Positions 25,127 through 37,047 of a stretch of DNA of 64,000 nt are shown piece after piece (the first letter of the stretch is position 1; every line of letters starts with the position of its first letter). The notes under the pieces are model-generated. The model did no database searches and had not been told where the DNA came from. It saw nothing but the letters and a program-made list of their open reading frames with translations. Position numbers and translations under genes: made by a program. Origin of the DNA: Sphagnum compactum (Eukaryota; Bryophyta; Sphagnopsida; Sphagnales); contig OZ234497.1 in NCBI GenBank assembly GCA_965153455.1, forward strand, positions 11,656,001-11,720,000, given 5' to 3'.

Positions 25127-27082
25127 TATTATAAAAAATATTTTAAAACGAGTTTGGAAAAAAAATTTAATGAGATAAATTCAAGAAATGAAAAACTTAC
25201 AAAATTCAAGAAAATCAAGAACTTACACATGGGCCTTAAATGTAATGAACTAAGTACCTACATTTTGACATAGTTTGATATTGATACCTTAAATACATGT
25301 GTGATGGACACCTATGTTTGTCAAATGTTGTTGGGGGTAAATATATTGTTGATTTCCAATGTCGTAGTGGAATGCAACGCAAGGTGTGATCTTTACATTT
25401 GAAGGTCAAAAGGGTGTGCAAGAACTTTGGGATGAGAATGCAAGTTCATGGACAATTAACTTGCCTATGATTGTTGGATGGGAGACCTTGGTGCAAAAGA
25501 AAATTTCTTGGGCGAAAGCATCCTTGGGTGGACCATTAAAAACCACCTCAAGGAATGGTTAAGGAACCAAAAACGCATAAATCATTTTCCTGGGCCTTTT
25601 ACTTAAAATGTTTTCACAATTACAAAGTGTTCTCATGTTTATCAATTACATGCACTAATATATGGCTTGAAGTTTATTTTGGAATGAAAAAATGGAAATT
25701 ATTTAAAAACATTCTTAATTAAAATGACCATTTAAAAATTTGATAGCCTTAACTTTGGAATTCATAAGTAAATTATACTTACTCAATTAATTGCCTAATA
25801 AAAACCTAAAAATAAAATGACTTCTATATTACCTTAGGGAAAAAAATTCCCAAGAAAATTATCAAATCATGTTTCAAAATTGTGTTCCTAACCAAAAAGT
25901 TCAAGGAAAGGTGGCCATTGTTACATTCTTGAAACTTTTTCTAAATACAATGATTAGGAACATCAAAATAAAAAATATTATTGATATTATTGGAATTTCA
26001 AACTCTATGGACCTAATAAATGTATTAATCAATAATTATTTATGAAAAAAATAATTTAATTGATTCCTATGATTTTTCAAAGTTCCATGGGTTTGGGAAA
26101 ATCAAGGTGTGACATTCCTACCGATCCACCCAAGGACACTTTTGCCCTCTTATAGACTTGAATCTAAGTCCAATGGAGATGATCTAATGTGGAATTTTTA
26201 ACAATTGGTGTGTATTTTTTGAGCCATTATTTATGATGATAAAAGCAACTACTTTGAGAGCACTTTTCACAAAGTCAAATACTAATTTTATGTAATTATC
26301 ATTTTATACTCTTAGATTCCTACCAACTAACCCCAGGTGTGTTATATACCCTACAAATGTCATTTGGTTTCAAACTGGTAAAAAAATGATAAAAGTTTTA
26401 TGTTGGGTCCTTCTACTAAAAGATTAATTGATGTTCTTGAAGTCTTGGTTAATTTGTTTAAAATAGAATGGTTAAGGAAGGTTGGTGTTGTGATGGTACA
26501 TAAACACATGCATCTATTTGACTGTATGTTGGCACCATTTCGTTTAGTTTAAGAAGCATGTGCTAAATTAGTGTGGTTTGCCATCAGACCTTGGGGTTAT
26601 GCAACTGCTACCCTTACTTGGAATGTCAATGGAAGCAATTACAACAGCATTGGGAGTGGTAGCTACAAATGCAAATATTATTACTGACCAAAAGCAACTT
26701 GAAATTAATAACTTGGTGGCCAACATTATTGGCACACATGTAGAAGAATTTTAACATTTTTTTTTATTTGTGACTATCAAACAAAGGTTAGGTGTTAGTT
26801 GTAACCTAACCCTAAAGCTTTTATACAAACATTAGATTTAAATTTAAATTGTCAATCTATTAAAAGCCTTTGCCCTAAATTGTAAATTAATTAGTACACT
26901 TGAACCCTAATTTAAAGGGAAACCTTAGTCTAATACAACTTTAATTTAAATTTGAACCCTATTTTAAATGCAAATTATAACATTAATATTAATTTAATCG
27001 AGGGTTAAACCTAAAATAGATATGAACCCTAACTTTTGACAGTTTAACCTAATTTATTGTTCACTCATTTATTAACTATTAT

Positions 27083-27993
27083 TGATGCGCTCCCAAGCTC
27101 CTTGTTGTATTCAAATGTGAGTTTAAAGTGAAAACAACAAAAGAGTAAAGAGTTGGGGCATGGTCTTTGGCTCACAGCACTTTGGGGGTAGAGGGGGTGC
27201 TGAAGCTCCGAGATGGGGACTAGGAAAAGTGACAAACATCAATTACTCACACGGACCTGCACAAACTAAACAACAAGTTGGTTAGTGCGTAATTTTAGCA
27301 CTTTTGGTGCACGGACGAACCACGGGCAAACACGGACTCACAAGATTCACCACGGCGCGGACTTGGGGAAGCCACCACCTTCCCCCTTATAATGTACTCT
27401 GTGCCTGGCCACAGGGCCCGCACCCAAATGGCATTTTGTCTTGGGACTCCCAAATGAGAGTCCTGAAATTCCCAAATTCAGGACTCTCGCAACTTTGGGG
27501 GCCCATAACTTTGTGTGTAGACCTTTGATTAAGGTAAGGTCTAAAACAAAGTTGTAGCTCTCATCGAGAGCTTTTCAACGGTATGTGGCATGCCACCTGC
27601 ACACAAGGAAATCAGGGTGATTCCTGACTTTTTGTGGTCGGGAGTCAAATTGGCAATTTGACTCTCGGCCATTCTTTTGGCCATAACTTGTGTTTTAATC
27701 ACCCAAATGGGTCATGCAAGCCCATTTTAAACATCTACATTCCAAGAGCTTTCTAATGATATAAAGAACTTTTCAATTCAATGAATTTTGACCTCTGCAA
27801 TCGCTATCTGAAAATTTAGGAGTCCATCGGGACTCCAACTCCCAAAATGGGAGTTCACTTGGGAGTGTGAGGTTCATTCCTTCACATTCTTCCACACTCC
27901 CAAGAACATGAATGTGATTCCCGAGCTTCATTCTTGGCCCACACCTTCGCAAGCCCTTGCCTTGGTCGCGAGCCCAAGGCTAGGGTTGCGACA
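27083..27993 (-). mobile_element. Solo LTR, family A copy 1, with ATTAT target duplication
   Basis: On the minus strand the element begins TGTCGCAACCCTAG at 27993 and ends GGAGCGCATCA at 27083, so it has the TG...CA ends of an LTR (911 bp). The flanking bases 27078-27082 and 27994-27998 are both ATTAT, a perfect 5-bp target duplication. No internal retrotransposon region adjoins either side, so this is a solo LTR left by recombination between two LTRs. It is related along its length to 55401-56218. Only the LTR is present, so Copia or Gypsy membership cannot be told. Confidence 0.9.
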
Positions 27994-27999
27994 ATTATG

Positions 28000-29540
28000 T
28001 TAATGCAAACCTGACCTTAATAGTAATCTATGATACACACCTATGGTTAATTTTCTATATAATTGGTTATGCAATTTTGTCCTACGTATTTGTGTGGTGA
28101 ATAGTTTTGTGCATTTAGGTTTTTAATGCATAAATATTTTTAGTTTAAACATTGCATATTCTATTTAGATTTCAAATTGTTTGTCTTTTGCAAAGCTTTG
28201 TGTGTGAGGATTGCTTTTATTTTGTCTTTCATAAGGATTATGTGGGTTGTTTCACTAATTCATGAATCTTTTTTTAGAAACTTTGTTGGATATTTCTTCA
28301 TGGCAACCATGAAAATGAGTCCAAGCAAGAAAAGGTCAGCTCTTATGATTGTTTGGGGTGTGTCAGATATCCAACAGAGAATGTTGGTGGGTTGTTTTGA
28401 AGGATATATTGTAAGTAGATATGGATCATATGATGTGGCAAGTAGTGGTTACAAATACATACATTGTGATTTAATAAACCTAGGTTGATTTTTTCATTAT
28501 GACATTAATTGTTGGGTCATACTTTGGCACAACCTTTTCCCTTCATCTGAATGTTGGCTGCTTTGTGTGCATTATCAATTTCAAATTAATTTTCCAAAAC
28601 AAGTTTGAAAAAGGGGGTTGGGGTTTTATAATTAGAATTGGTGCTAGCACTATCATAGAGAACATTGATTTTTATCCATTGTTGTTGTGATTTGTTCCAA
28701 CAAATACTAAGCAAAAATTCATGCATAGAAAAAAATTTGAAGATCTAGGAATAATTTGAGATGTTACTAGGTTCCATGGGAGGTCAACAATATCATTTAT
28801 AGTTGTTGTGTTAGATGGGTTGGGGGTGGATGATACCCAAGTTTTGTCATTCTTCCCTGAGTTCCATGCTCAACATGACCTTTGTGGAGATTTATAGTAC
28901 ATGGCAACTTGCCACGTATTTGATAAAAAATGTTGGTAGTGCAATATATGGTGAACAACTATTACTCCTAAATTTTTCATATGTCTATGTCATTCCTATG
29001 CCTCCAATGACTAATGATGAAAGAGAAATCAAACCATTCATTGCATTGCATGCAACAAAAACAAAAGGCCAAGACTTCAAAAAAATGTTGAGGTTTATGT
29101 TCATGACTTTTGTTGATTTCAACAATCTGTTTGTTAGTGTGAAAATATTTATTTAAAATCATTTTGCATATTGATTGTGGGGAAGTTAATGATCCCAATT
29201 AGAGCATCTTGTTTTGAATCGGTTTATGCAAAATGCCATCTACCCTCCTTGGCCAATAAATACACTAGCCATTATTGTTATGTTTGTGAGTGCATGGTTA
29301 TAATTGAAAACCAAGCTCAAATTTCTTGTAAAATCAAACAAGACAACAATGAAAAATTTGATTGTACATTGTGTGAACCATGTATCAAAACATTGTTGGG
29401 CCATAGTTTGAAAAGTTAAGAGGATTTTTAAACAAAGCAAGGTTTTTACCTTCATTTGTTTAAAGAAAAAAAAACCAAAAGGGAAATTTGTTTTGAACCC
29501 AATTACAAAGTTAGTTAGTTTTTGTTTTTTCAAGCATGAG
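28000..29540 (+). other. Cluster of unrecognised small plus-strand frames
   Basis: Consecutive plus-strand frames occur at 28177-28488 (103 codons), 28499-28690 (63), 28815-29156 (113) and 29171-29419 (82). The last is cysteine-rich (CYVCEC and CTLCEPC), which could be a decayed zinc-binding segment. I recognise no family and cannot propose splice junctions with matching phase. It could be a decayed transposon gene or chance. The closeness of four same-strand frames is the only reason to list it. Confidence 0.25.
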
Positions 29541-30599
29541 AAGTCACATCCTTCGGTTTAGGGTGAGGGCAACTCGAAAACACAAAGGTCAAACCTTCTT
29601 ATGTTGCTTGAAGGCCAAGGTGAAAATAGTTTCACAAAATAGTGAGTTGAAAGGTTCTTTGTGATAATTATAACATAAAGGTGTTATCCAACAATTTTGG
29701 TAGGCTATAATCTTATCTTAGTTTTACACATCATTAGTGTTATACTAAAAGTTTGGAACTAGATTTTGGACTTTGATATATTGGATGTATATGAATTTTG
29801 GAATTTTGGAATTTTGATTTTGCATTGAATAATGGGAATGTTTTTGGCTAATGGTGAATTGATGGGTTTTTAGGGTTTGATATTAATTTTTCAGGTAATT
29901 TTTTATATTTTTAATCAATTTTTTTAGATTGAAGCCATTTCATAATTTTTGTGATCAATAAAATGCTTAGAATTATAAACAACTTTTTTACTTACATAAT
30001 TCTAACACTAAATAACATTAAATTATATCCAAAAAACCCTATATCATAAAATCTAACCATTGACATTACAATTGAAAAAATAACTATACAATTCATTTTT
30101 TATTGTAACCCAAACTTAAATTTTGATTTTAAACTTTAACTCAAATCAACAATTTTACATTAATTTAAAAATATTTTGAACCACAAGTAAGAAATTTCTT
30201 AGGTCACAATAATATTTTTTACTTACATTAAATACAAAAATTGTATCCTTAGTTAGATATAACAATTCATTATAATTTAGTTTTTGGTTGACAAAATTTT
30301 ATAGACAAAAAAAACTATGTATACATATATATATATACACACACACCAAGATTAATATTGTAAAAATTCTAGTATGAGTTGAAAACATGAAAATGTAATT
30401 ACATTAATTTTACAAATACTTAGAAAAATAGCAATTTGTAAATTATATATTTAAATCAAGAAAAAATGATTAAAAAATATTAACACATCTTAAATAAATA
30501 GAACTATTTTACAAATATTAAAAATATATTAATTTCAGTATAATCATTTTTTGCAAGAATTGAAAAGTTCACATTATGAACATAAATATTGATGAATTA
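29541..30599. other. AT-rich spacer upstream of the Helitron relic
   Basis: The spacer is very AT-rich with a short TA/CA microsatellite near 30325-30346. No gene is seen. The 5' end of the Helitron relic may lie here but cannot be placed. Confidence 0.45.
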
Positions 30600-31321
30600 A
30601 ATAATAAGAAAGGTGTTCATGATGTTAAAATGAAAAGGTTTAGATGGAATTTTGATTTGGACATGAATTTATAAAAATTCACGGAAATGCATCCTAATTG
30701 GATGCCACAAGGAATTGCGTTAACATTCATTCATGTGTATCAAAATTTAAATATCACGCCAACACAACTTAAATGATATTAAAAATATCTTGAAACTAAG
30801 CAAAATAAGGAAGTTAAAAAAACTATGTTGATTAATAATATTAATAATGTTTTTAAAAATAGAATTGATTTGAATTCTATTGATTCTAAAAAAGAAATTT
30901 TAAGCTTTATTGAAAAAAATGAAGAAGAAAAGTTTTCATCAAATAAAAAACCATCAAAATTTTTGGGTTGTGTTTTGCTTACCAAAGATGTTTTAAAACC
31001 ATTCAATGTGATTGGTAGAAAAGAAGAACATCTTAATAAATTTGTCCCATTAACAAAAGAAAATCCAACTTCAATAACCAAAAGAAAAAAAACCCTTGAC
31101 CAAAAGAATGATGAAAAAAAATTATTAAATATAAAAAAGATATTGAAAACATTTTCAAACATCCATGATGCTATTGTTATAAAACATTGTTTTTTGAATT
31201 TCAAATTTATCTTGTTTCTAAATTATATTTTAATAAATTGCCTAATGATTTTAAAAAATAAATAGAAGATCTTATATTTATATGTAATTATTGTCAAAAG
31301 ATAATTGATTGTGGCAAATAA

Positions 31322-31549
31322 TTGAACATGATTGCATGTGAACATATTACAAACAATCAATTGAACTTTAAGTTTGTTTCAACATTAAATAAAATTGAAG
31401 AATGTTTGATTGCACCACGTCTTGCATTCGCACAAATATTCCAACTAAAAAGGTGTGGACAATATGGAATGCATGGAAGCATTGTTAATGTCTTAACAAA
31501 TTTAAATTTGGTACAAACTATATTGCTTCGAATGTCATACACAAGATGA
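31322..31549 (+). pseudogene. Helitron relic: DUF6570-type block
   Basis: The frame reads CEHITNNQLNFKF, IEECLIAPRLAFAQIF and QYGMHGSIVNVLTNLNLV. The LIAPRLxFAQI and GxHGSIVN words are typical of the cysteine-containing domain that precedes the Helitron Rep N-terminal region. It is intact over about 75 residues but cut off by stops on both sides. Confidence 0.8.
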
Positions 31550-32170
31550 TAGTTTAATTACACTATTTTTTATTTTAAAAAAAAATACAAATCCATATAC
31601 ATGTCAGGTTATGTAGGTCCTGACATAATCATAAAAGTGTTACAAGAACTTTGCCAAACTCCATTATAAAAAAGTGTAAAAATTTAAATTAGACCAAATT
31701 GGCAAGATTTAGTGGAATTAGCAAATACAAATGAAAATATAGAGTTAGAAAAAAAAATGATGAAAAATTGGAAATAAAAACTAAACACATTTGAAGGAGT
31801 AGTTGATGAGGATTGCACAAACACATTAGTGCAAAATATTTTAAATCTTGAACATGTTATTGACAACAATGATAAATTGATAATAATAGTTCTTAGAGAA
31901 TGTTTTCAACCTCTTCGATTATTTCATGATGCACATTCTAAAGAATATAATTGCCCAACATTGTTTTATGGGCATCCAAGACTATCACTTACATGTTCTT
32001 AATTATCAAGAGATTATGAAAATATAATTAACTAATATAAATAAAAAGTTTACACATCATATAAGTAAGATATTTTAAAACAATCAAAGTTCTAATTCAT
32101 CTTATATTATTTTCTGCATGGATTCGTATTTGTAAAGCAAATTTGTTAGATTATGTTCTAAAAACTAGTC

Positions 32171-32524
32171 ATGTTTCACTTAATATTGAAATCAAATTTA
32201 AGTTATAAAAAATTAAGTCATGTAAAAACATCTCTGAATTATTTAAATTGTTTTTGTAAAGAAATGTTTATAATGATTAGACAATTTGGCCCACCAACAT
32301 TCTTTGTGATGTTCACAACATGTGTAAACAAATGGCCGATTTTTGTAAAAATATTAAAAGAATTATATGATCAATCCATTGGTGAAAATGTAAAAATAAG
32401 AAAAGATGATTCATCAAGTATTAGGGAATTTGCTAGCAATGATCTTAGCACTTGTGTGCGTTATTATAAACGTAAGATGAATAATTTTCATATACTTCTT
32501 CAAAATACTAATTTCGTAGGGTGA
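32171..32524 (+). pseudogene. Helitron relic: Helitron-like N-terminal (Rep) block
   Basis: The frame contains IRQFGPPTFFVMFTTCVNKW followed by PIFVKILKELYDQ and, at the end, CVRYYKRKMNNFHILLQ. These are hallmark words of the Helitron_like_N domain that leads into the HUH nuclease. Coding-like sequence runs on after the stop at 32522 in the same frame. Confidence 0.85.
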
Positions 32525-32552
32525 AAAATATTTTTTCCTAACCAAATTTCAA

Positions 32553-32610
32553 TCTGGAGGTAAACCTTATGATCATAGATTGTTGTGGTTAAAAGTGCTC
32601 TTATGTTTGG
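32553..32610 (+). pseudogene. Helitron relic: HUH motif region, first His changed to Tyr
   Basis: The sequence reads FQSGGKPYDHRLLWLK. The family normally has His-x-His here (GxPHxHxLLW); the first His codon is replaced by TAT (Tyr). The two His residues hold the catalytic metal, so this copy would lack nuclease activity even without its stops. Confidence 0.7.
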
Positions 32611-32973
32611 TGTTTCAAAAAATGAAAAAAATGAATGTTTGGTAAATAAATATTTAATAATTGATCAAACAATGCTTTCAAACAAAATTTGTAATATTAT
32701 GCATAATATCAACATAAAATAACATGTAGAAAAAAATGTTAACCAATTTGCAGATTTCAATATCCAAAACCACCAATGAAAAATAAAAAAATATTATTTC
32801 CTTTAGATGAACAAGATCATATGCTAACCCATGGTGAAATTAATATTTAAATTTATAAAAAACTTGTCGACATGGGATTAGGTGAAGATATTTTTTTCAA
32901 CAATTTTTATAAGATTTTAAAATGAAAACCAAATGATATACATACAAATGTATTTGGCATACATGCAAAACTT

Positions 32974-33255
32974 TTGTGGGGAAGATATACATATATATAT
33001 ATTAGAGTTCCATATGCTGTAACATCTTATTATACTTTTTATTTAACAAAAAAATTTAAATATTTAGTTCAAAAAATGAAAATCATATTAGACAAGTGTA
33101 AGCATGAACAAATAGAAACATTTGAATGCATTGAAAAGCTAGGAAATGCATTTAAAAATGCACATAAAATGTCTATACAACAAGTTGTACATATAACATT
33201 ATCCATATCATTATACCATTCAACAATATTATTTCAATTTATAAACACATGTTAA
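32974..33255 (+). pseudogene. Helitron relic: Rep to helicase linker block
   Basis: The frame reads AVTSYYTFYLTKKFKY, then ILDKCKHEQIETFECIEKLG, then KMSIQQVVHITLSISLYHST and FQFINTC. The VTSY..YLTK word matches the Rep catalytic-tyrosine region. The QQxxxxxLSxxLxxSTxxFxFINT word is typical of the stretch between Rep and helicase in Helitrons. Confidence 0.8.
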
Positions 33256-33879
33256 CAACAAGACAGAACATTTGTATTTATACCACAAAACATAATATAA
33301 GGTTTATCTCTAAATTCTACAAAAATCCATTGTAAATCATTAGTTGATAAGTATATCGAGAAGAAAGATTAAATGATTTTTGTTTAGCAAAATTTGTAGT
33401 TAATTATGATACAAAAGTAAATAAAAAACATAATAGTTGGGTTTCATTTAATTGACATAAAGATCTAAAAAAACACTATAGAAAATTATTACTTCTATTT
33501 AAACCATTTCAAAAATCAGAACTTAATTTGCAAAAGAATTATGATTCTGGAAAGATGCTTATATGGAACAATTTTTTTATTTAAAAAATATGAAAAAAAT
33601 TATGTATAATTTTAATCCATCTAACAATTTTGATATTGAATGGGACAACTTAAAATCACAAATTAAATATACACAAAAATTCATCAAACAAATGGATGGG
33701 AAAATTTATTTTCGAATGAAATAATTGATAATGCAAATAATCCACATAAAAATTTATTATTCATTAATACAAAAAAAATTAACCATATTTGAAAATTTTG
33801 CACAATCAAAAAATAAAAATGTTAAATTTTTTTTAACACATAATGTTTTTCAACAAATAGACGAATTCATGACATACAA

Positions 33880-35300
33880 AAAGTTCCATATGAGATAATT
33901 GAATAATGAACAAAGAATTACTATTGATGATATCATATACCAAAAAATCAAAAGCCTTCAAAGTCATTTCATATTTTTTTAACAAGCGGTGTAAGGACAA
34001 GGAAAAATTTCATTCTCATGTGTATTATACAAAACATGTTACGATATTATAATAAACAAATTACAAATGCTAATCCTTTAAAACCAAACATCATGAAATT
34101 AGCATACACATTAACATTTAACACTAATGGCACAATAATACATTCTGCATTTGCAATTCCATTAAGTAAAAATCTAATAAAACTTAATGCATTAAATGAT
34201 AAGGACATGACATTTTTATAAAAACATATGATTAACTTTGTTTGTTAGTTATAAATGAAATATCTTTAGTCAACAATACAATGTTATCTTTCATTGTTTG
34301 TAGACTATCAATCATAAAACAAATCCATAATGAATTTACATGTGGTTTAGATGTAATAACGACTAGTGACTTTTATCAAGCACACCATGTTTGAAATTCA
34401 TGGATTTTAAAACTGATAACCAACACTTTTAATACTATTGCACTAAATTATTGGTTAGAATATGTACAATGTTATGAATTACAAGAAATGATGTGATAAG
34501 ATAATATAAATTTTATTAACATATTAAATAGGTTTCAAACTATTTCACAAACAACTAAAGACAAAAAAATTTATGAAGAATAATTTTTTGAAAACCCCAT
34601 TGATGGACAACACTTTACCATATTTATTTTACATTAATGTTAAAACAATTATGCATAACAAACATATATTTTGAAATATATTAAGTCAAACATTCACATT
34701 CTTAGCATGTGATGTTCATGTTGAAACATGCCCATTTCATTTTAAATTATCAAATTTACCATTTCAAACAAACATTACGAAATTTTGGTTAAGAAAAAAA
34801 ATGTTGGTGGAATTATATGTAGGGAATTATGAAACATCAAATGGTCTTGAGAATGGTGTTGCTGGGATTTTTGAAAATTTTATAGAAACTATTTGAAAAT
34901 CTTTAGTTTGGATACATTTTCATTATCTTCGAATTTGACATAATACATGAATTAAAAATTTACAAATCTATGAAGAATTCCCAAGGCTTCATAAACAATG
35001 TCTACACATCAATTGAACATAAAATTGTCAAAATATAAATAGAGAATAATCCTTTTCACACTATCACAAGAATCCAATTTCTAATTCAATTAGTTGCGGT
35101 ACACATTATACATTATTCTTAAGCATTAACTCTTGATTGTTTAGCATTTGATTCGACCAATGTGACAAAACATGGCTTAACATATACTGCATTATCAAAG
35201 GTTTGTTTGAAAAAAAAATTATATTTATTTTCTCCATTATTGAATAAAAGTTTTCAAACTGGATCATTTTGTTCAAGAAGAAATATTTCAATTAAAAACA
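33880..35300 (+). pseudogene. Helitron relic: Pif1-type helicase
   Basis: The eroded Walker A region lies at about 33977-34020 and reads LTSGVRTRKNFIL, where an active helicase has a GxxGTGKT-type motif. It is followed by LMCIIQNMLRYYNKQI, KLAYTLTFNTNGTIIHSA and AIPLSKN, the block that follows Walker A in Helitron helicases. Later fragments give NYWLEYVQCYELQEMM (about 34450) and, near 35164, THGLTYTALSK, which matches the C-terminal helicase motif (THGxTYTALSR). Several frameshifts and stops break it. Confidence 0.8.
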
Positions 35301-35339
35301 AATGCACAATACAAACTTGCTATTTTTGTTTTAAAGTCC

Positions 35340-36066
35340 TACCATTTAGAATTTTTAATTGTAAAATCTTTTAATACTCGTTCTTCAACATTACATTTTG
35401 AAGATATTCTTTTGGATTCAAATCTATTAGCATCACATATTTTTTGTTTAAATGAAATGAGAATAAAAAAATGTTCATTTAAACTCACAAAATTGCAATG
35501 TTTTATCACAAAAATTCCATGTATTATCATGTTATGATGAACATAGCACTATGATACTTTATGATGACAATGTATCATTGATAGAAAACACAACAATCAC
35601 AAATTCCAATGCTAAATTTATCACAACACTTTTTAATGACAACACACGAAAATCATTATACATAATTGCAATATATAAACCACCCAAAATGTAAGTGTCA
35701 TATTTTAATTTTATTTAAAAAATATTATACTAAAAAAACCTTCACATTGTTCAATTATAATAATTGGAGATTTCAATATAAAATTTTTAACAAAACAAAT
35801 CAATCATTAACATTACAAGCATTTATGAATAAATATAATTTTAAACTCAATTTTTTTGAAATAACCACTATTAATGATCCACAAATAGATCACATATGGA
35901 CAAATGCACCAATACAACAATGTCATTATGGAACAACACAAGCATTTGGACATATCATAAACCCATTTATTTTGCTTTCAAATTACCCAATTATGTTCCC
36001 TCATTTATATTATTACACAATATCACAAAATGACTATTGTCATACTTATGAAATATATATTTCATG
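35340..36066 (+). pseudogene. Helitron relic: AP-endonuclease-like (EEP) domain
   Basis: In order and across frameshifts the sequence shows CLNEMRIKK (about 35440), IIGDFNI-like ATAATTGGAGATTTCAATATA (about 35761), QIDHIWTNAP (about 35885) and, one frame over near 35953, WTYHKPIYFAFKLPNY. These correspond to the LNETR, GDFN, DHIWTN and SDHxPI motifs of the exonuclease-endonuclease-phosphatase fold used by LINEs and Helentrons. The Asp of the last motif is replaced by Tyr. It follows the helicase directly, so it is the C terminus of the same polyprotein rather than a separate LINE. Confidence 0.8.
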
Positions 36067-36210
36067 ACAACAACACCTTACATCACAATTTATAGAAGCT
36101 TGAGGCTTTTATAAAATCAGTGTCATAACCAAAATTTAATTATCTTATTTAAAGTTTGAATATTTCAGTCCATTAATTTAAAGCTTTTTTTATCATGATT
36201 GCAAATGCAT

Positions 36211-36264
36211 ATTGTTGCACACAACAATAACAACGAAATGTGTGTGCAACATTTTTTTTGCTAA
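36211..36264 (+). repeat. Candidate Helitron 3' terminus: two overlapping hairpins and CTAA
   Basis: ATTGTTG (36211-36217) and CAACAAT (36222-36228) form a 7-bp stem around CACA. Alternatively GTTGCACACA (36214-36223) pairs perfectly with TGTGTGCAAC (36241-36250), leaving a 17-base loop. Ten bases later comes CTAA (36261-36264), followed by T. Canonical Helitrons end in a hairpin about ten bases before CTRR and insert between A and T. The location just after the endonuclease fragment fits, but the 5' end and a second copy are needed to prove it. Confidence 0.5.
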
Positions 36265-37047
36265 TTGTAATTTCGTCACAATGTTTGTTCAAAGAAAATG
36301 TTCACATTTGATCATCTTTTGCATCTAAATGTTTTCCTGTTCAACGATGACAAAACAATGTTAATAATCTTAATAAGAATAAATAAATAAAATAATAACA
36401 CAAATAAATTATTTAATTTTCATATCATGAACTTCCATTTTTCTTGTGTTGGTTGTTCAATGGCTTTATTTTCTTAATCAACACACATCAATGTTTTCAA
36501 TTACAAAATCTATTATGTGCATATAATAAATTACAATCACATAAGTGGTTCAATATTCTAATTATAATAATCTTAACATCATTACAAATGTATAAACACA
36601 TACATGGACATACACACAAACACATACAAATAAGTCATAAAATTATATATATACATCTGCACATTTACAACATCTATTCACAGGGCCAGCGTGTTTGTGA
36701 CGCCTTGTTTACAAAATTTTCTGCCCAAATCCTTCACCAATATGCCTAGTGTATTAGAGCCAACAAACAAAAGGAGAATCGCAAAGGGCTAAAATATCAA
36801 CTCAAAGTAATGCTACTCTATTCCCACGGGGAATTTAACTTTCACCAAACACAAACAAACACAAAACAGTTTTCATAGTCTACATACTCTCTGGCTGTTG
36901 TTGGAGAATTTCTTTTGTCCCTTGAGAAAAGGTTAGGGTTTGGTAATACTTTCCGTAGAATCGCGAAGTGTCCCATCTGCACCATTTCCAAGACCATTTG
37001 GTGACAAATAGTTTCTCCACTTAATGCTTAATAGCATGTCTTTTTTT
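36265..37047. other. AT-rich spacer before the oxidoreductase gene
   Basis: No gene is recognised. The last few hundred bases are less AT-rich and probably include the 3' untranslated region of the minus-strand oxidoreductase. Confidence 0.45.

Larger units (their letters stand above)
23151..27077. other. AT-rich intergenic DNA
   Basis: No gene is recognised. Visible structures are the second copy of the dispersed repeat near 24.0-24.2 kb, a G-run at 25110-25126 and telomere-like CCCTAA words at 26.79-27.05 kb. The remaining short frames have no family motif. Confidence 0.5.
30600..36264 (+). mobile_element. Decayed autonomous Helitron with endonuclease domain (Helentron-like)
   Basis: Fragments of one plus-strand Rep/helicase polyprotein occur in the expected order, broken by stops and frameshifts. 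They are a DUF6570-type block, a Helitron-like N-terminal block, the HUH region, the Rep-helicase linker, a Pif1-type helicase and a C-terminal exonuclease-endonuclease-phosphatase domain. Helitrons are known to move by rolling-circle replication. Copies with a C-terminal endonuclease are usually called Helentrons and are best known from animals and other non-plant groups. The proposed 3' end is a CTAA preceded by hairpins at 36211-36251. The 5' end is not found; 30600 is only where coding-like sequence begins. The copy cannot encode a working protein. Confidence 0.8.

Noticed and set aside
35340-36066. A separate LINE retrotransposon
   Set aside because: Only endonuclease motifs are present, no reverse transcriptase follows, and the domain follows directly on the Helitron helicase.
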